A stretch of DNA of 44,663 bases, taken from positions 1 through 44,663 of the forward strand of contig JAFMDF010000042.1 in assembly GCA_017857395.1 (NCBI GenBank). Reading direction: 5' to 3'. A model generated the notes under the pieces. It was not told the DNA's origin, made no database searches, and was given only the letters and a program-made list of their open reading frames with translations. Positions 42,793-44,663 of the stretch are shown here, in pieces. This DNA comes from Bacteroidota bacterium (GTDB lineage: Bacteria > Bacteroidota > Bacteroidia > Chitinophagales > Saprospiraceae). Each line of letters begins with the position of its first letter. The first letter of the stretch is position 1. The translations under genes were made by a program, and so were the position numbers.

Positions 42793-44663
42793 TTGAATAA
42801 CAATGTAACATTACTTATAATTCTCATCGCTTTTGCAGTCTTGTTAGGATGTGGTTCTCGGGAGGAGGTGAAATATGTAGGAAATCTACCAGAGAAAATT
42901 GATTTCAATTTTCATATAAAGCCCATTCTTTCAGACCGCTGTTTTGCCTGCCACGGACCTGATGCCACTGCCAGAAAAGGGGAGGTAAGGCTTGATGACG
43001 AGGTCTTTGCATTTAATCTACTGGACAGTCTGAAAGGCAATTATGTAATTAAACCTGGAGATTTAGATAGAAGTGAATTATTCCAAAGAATAATAACAAC
43101 CGATGTGGAACAGAGAATGCCTCCAGAGGAATCAAATCTTAGTCTGTCTAACTATGAAATTGCATTAATAAAGCGTTGGATCGAACAGGGTGCAGCGTGG
43201 AAACCACATTGGTCATTTATTAAGCCCGAAAAAAATACCCTACCGAAAGTTAAACAATCAGACTGGCCACAAAATAGCATAGACTTTTTTGTTTTGAACA
43301 AATTGGAAGTATTGGACAATAAACCTTCTATTAAGGCAAGCAAGGAGAAGTTGATACGTCGAGTAAGCTTTGATTTGACTGGTTTGCCGCCAAGTCGGGA
43401 GCGAATTGACGCCTTTTTATCCAATGAATCAAATGACGCTTTTGAACAAATAGTGGATGAATTACTAGACTCAGAGGCCTATGGAGAAAGAATGGCTACT
43501 GAATGGATGGATCTAGCTCGCTATGCTGAAACCAATGGTATTCATCACGATTTGGAAAGAAATATGTGGCCCTGGCGAGATTGGGTAATCGATGCCTTGA
43601 ATAAAAATATGGGCTATGACCAATTTGTCACCTGGCAGTTGGCAGGAGATTTGTTTGCCGAGCCCACCTACGAGCAACAACTGGCTACGGCATTCAATCG
43701 GAACAATCGCACAACTCAGGAATGTGGGTCGCTGGATGAGGAATTTAGAGTATCTTATGTCATCGATAGGACTAATACTTTTGGCAAAGCTTTTTTAGGG
43801 CTAACCGTCGCCTGTGCCCAATGCCATGATCATAAATATGATCCTATTTCACAGAAAGAATATTATCAACTTTCTGCATTTTTTAATCAAGTACCTGAAA
43901 AAGGAGTAACCGCCTCTTTTTCTAAAAAAGTCAACTATAATCAACAATCTGCTCCATATCTTGAACTTCCCGAGGAGCAAGTGAAAAAAATTCGCCGTTA
44001 CATTGATGAACTTATCGCATTGGAATATAAAAATGGAAGTGTACAGGATAAAGATCAACTATACAAAGCCAATTGGAAGGAAGAGATGGAAGCCATGCTG
44101 CAACCAGTCATGATTATGGAGGATATGGATACCCTCCGTCCAACCTACATTTTAAACAGGGGTGTTTACAATAATCATGGAGATACCGTATCCCACGGAA
44201 CTCCAGAAAGGATTTTTGAATTTGGCCGGGAATTTTCTTCGAATCGATTGGGTCTTGCCCAATGGTTGTTCAGCCCCGAAAATCCATTGACTGCACGGGT
44301 GGCTGTGAACAGATATTGGCAAATGATTTTTGGTAGTGGTTTGGTGGATACCCCTGATGATTTTGGCAGCCAGGGATCCTTACCTACCCATCCTGCATTA
44401 CTCGATTGGTTGGCTGTGGAATTTATAGAATCGGGCTGGGATGTAAAACAGCTGTTGAAATTAATGGTTCTATCTGCGACCTATCAGCAATCTTCAAAAA
44501 CGGATAGTATCCAATTGGCATTTGATCCAGATAACCGATGGCTGGGTAGGGGCACTCAACAAAGACTAACGGCCGAAATGATTCGGGATCAGGCCCTTAA
44601 AATCAGCGGCCTTCTTCATGAAAAAGTAGGAGGCCCAAGTGTAAAGCCGTTTCAACCTAGTGG
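42793..44663 (+). CDS. Second PSD1/planctomycete-type cytochrome c protein (partial, runs off window)
   Basis: An open frame without a stop runs from TTG 42793 to the window end, over 620 residues. A TAA at 42778 lies in frame upstream and no in-frame ATG precedes the signal, so TTG is the likely start. The lipoprotein signal (LLGC, C20) is followed by a haem c site C50-F-A-C53-H54, the MPPEESNLSLSNYE region, DUF1549 (KLIRRVSFDLTGLPPS, MDLARYAETNGIHHD), an internal CAQCHDHKYDP, and DUF1553 (NPLTARVAVNRYWQMIFG, VLSATYQQSS, RLTAEMIRDQAL). It is the same architecture as the minus-strand protein at 13605 but clearly divergent in sequence and without that protein's long insert. The C-terminal end and any DUF1501 partner lie outside the window. 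Confidence 0.92.
   Translation, partial: MNNNVTLLIILIAFAVLLGCGSREEVKYVGNLPEKIDFNFHIKPILSDRCFACHGPDATARKGEVRLDDEVFAFNLLDSLKGNYVIKPGDLDRSELFQRIITTDVEQRMPPEESNLSLSNYEIALIKRWIEQGAAWKPHWSFIKPEKNTLPKVKQSDWPQNSIDFFVLNKLEVLDNKPSIKASKEKLIRRVSFDLTGLPPSRERIDAFLSNESNDAFEQIVDELLDSEAYGERMATEWMDLARYAETNGIHHDLERNMWPWRDWVIDALNKNMGYDQFVTWQLAGDLFAEPTYEQQLATAFNRNNRTTQECGSLDEEFRVSYVIDRTNTFGKAFLGLTVACAQCHDHKYDPISQKEYYQLSAFFNQVPEKGVTASFSKKVNYNQQSAPYLELPEEQVKKIRRYIDELIALEYKNGSVQDKDQLYKANWKEEMEAMLQPVMIMEDMDTLRPTYILNRGVYNNHGDTVSHGTPERIFEFGREFSSNRLGLAQWLFSPENPLTARVAVNRYWQMIFGSGLVDTPDDFGSQGSLPTHPALLDWLAVEFIESGWDVKQLLKLMVLSATYQQSSKTDSIQLAFDPDNRWLGRGTQQRLTAEMIRDQALKISGLLHEKVGGPSVKPFQPS

Noticed and set aside
44498-44513. 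CGGATAGTATCC word resembling the terminator stem at 5049
   Set aside because: It lies inside the DUF1553 coding region and lacks the full stem; chance similarity.
1-44663. tRNA genes, rRNA genes and CRISPR arrays
   Set aside because: I looked for cloverleaf-like segments and for regularly spaced direct repeats in the spacers and found none.

Overview
The window is AT-rich and looks like a chromosome segment of a free-living, probably marine, member of the Bacteroidota. Most of the large genes start with lipoprotein or Sec signal peptides, Shine-Dalgarno sites are weak or absent, and the gene content (sulfatases, DUF1080, DUF1501, PSD1/DUF1549-DUF1553, DUF5916, PVC-type CxxCH proteins) is of a kind shared by Bacteroidota and Planctomycetes. 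A Saprospirales-like genome would fit, but that is a guess; no rRNA or housekeeping marker is present to test it.

Layout. 1-2.5 kb: a perfect 42-bp palindrome at the edge, a PhyH-type dioxygenase, a nucleotidyltransferase overlapped by a small partner gene (toxin-antitoxin-like arrangement), and a small doubtful ORF. 2.8-5 kb: a 2,3-diketo-L-gulonate reductase homologue (YiaK/DlgD) and a Gfo/Idh/MocA oxidoreductase. 5.3-12.1 kb: a secreted double-DUF1080 protein, a sulfatase, a YesU-like/PhoD fusion and an enolase-superfamily enzyme, all on +. 12.15-16.4 kb: a minus-strand pair, PSD1 cytochrome then DUF1501. 16.6-25.2 kb: a DUF1080 lipoprotein, a HEAT-tailed sulfatase, a minus-strand sulfatase, another sulfatase and a DUF5916 outer-membrane barrel. 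25.3-36.7 kb: a second PhoD, a CE15 esterase, a PVC-type cytochrome, a GH29 fucosidase and two tandem sulfatases. 36.9-42.7 kb: a 1448-residue multi-enzyme fusion, an SGNH esterase and a chimeric oxidoreductase remnant. From 42.8 kb to the edge: a second PSD1 cytochrome, cut by the window end.

How it works together (inference). Six sulfatases, two GH29 domains, a glucuronoyl esterase, SGNH esterases and uronate/sugar-acid enzymes point to degradation of a sulfated, fucose- and uronate-containing polysaccharide, for example a brown-algal glucuronofucan. DUF1080 proteins (3-keto-disaccharide hydrolase family), a Gfo/Idh/MocA oxidoreductase and three c-type cytochrome proteins suggest that part of the glycan is opened by an oxidative 3-keto route feeding electrons to surface cytochromes. 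No SusC/SusD pair, TonB receptor, regulator or sulfatase-maturing enzyme is visible here.

Most interesting signals: the four-module enzyme fusion at 36982-41328; three successive loci with scars of gene fusion or deletion between 36.9 and 42.7 kb; several intergenic elements bounded by perfect inverted repeats, some sharing an ACGGAT/ATCCGT core; and the nucleotidyltransferase pair. No tRNA, rRNA, CRISPR array, transposase or phage gene was recognised.
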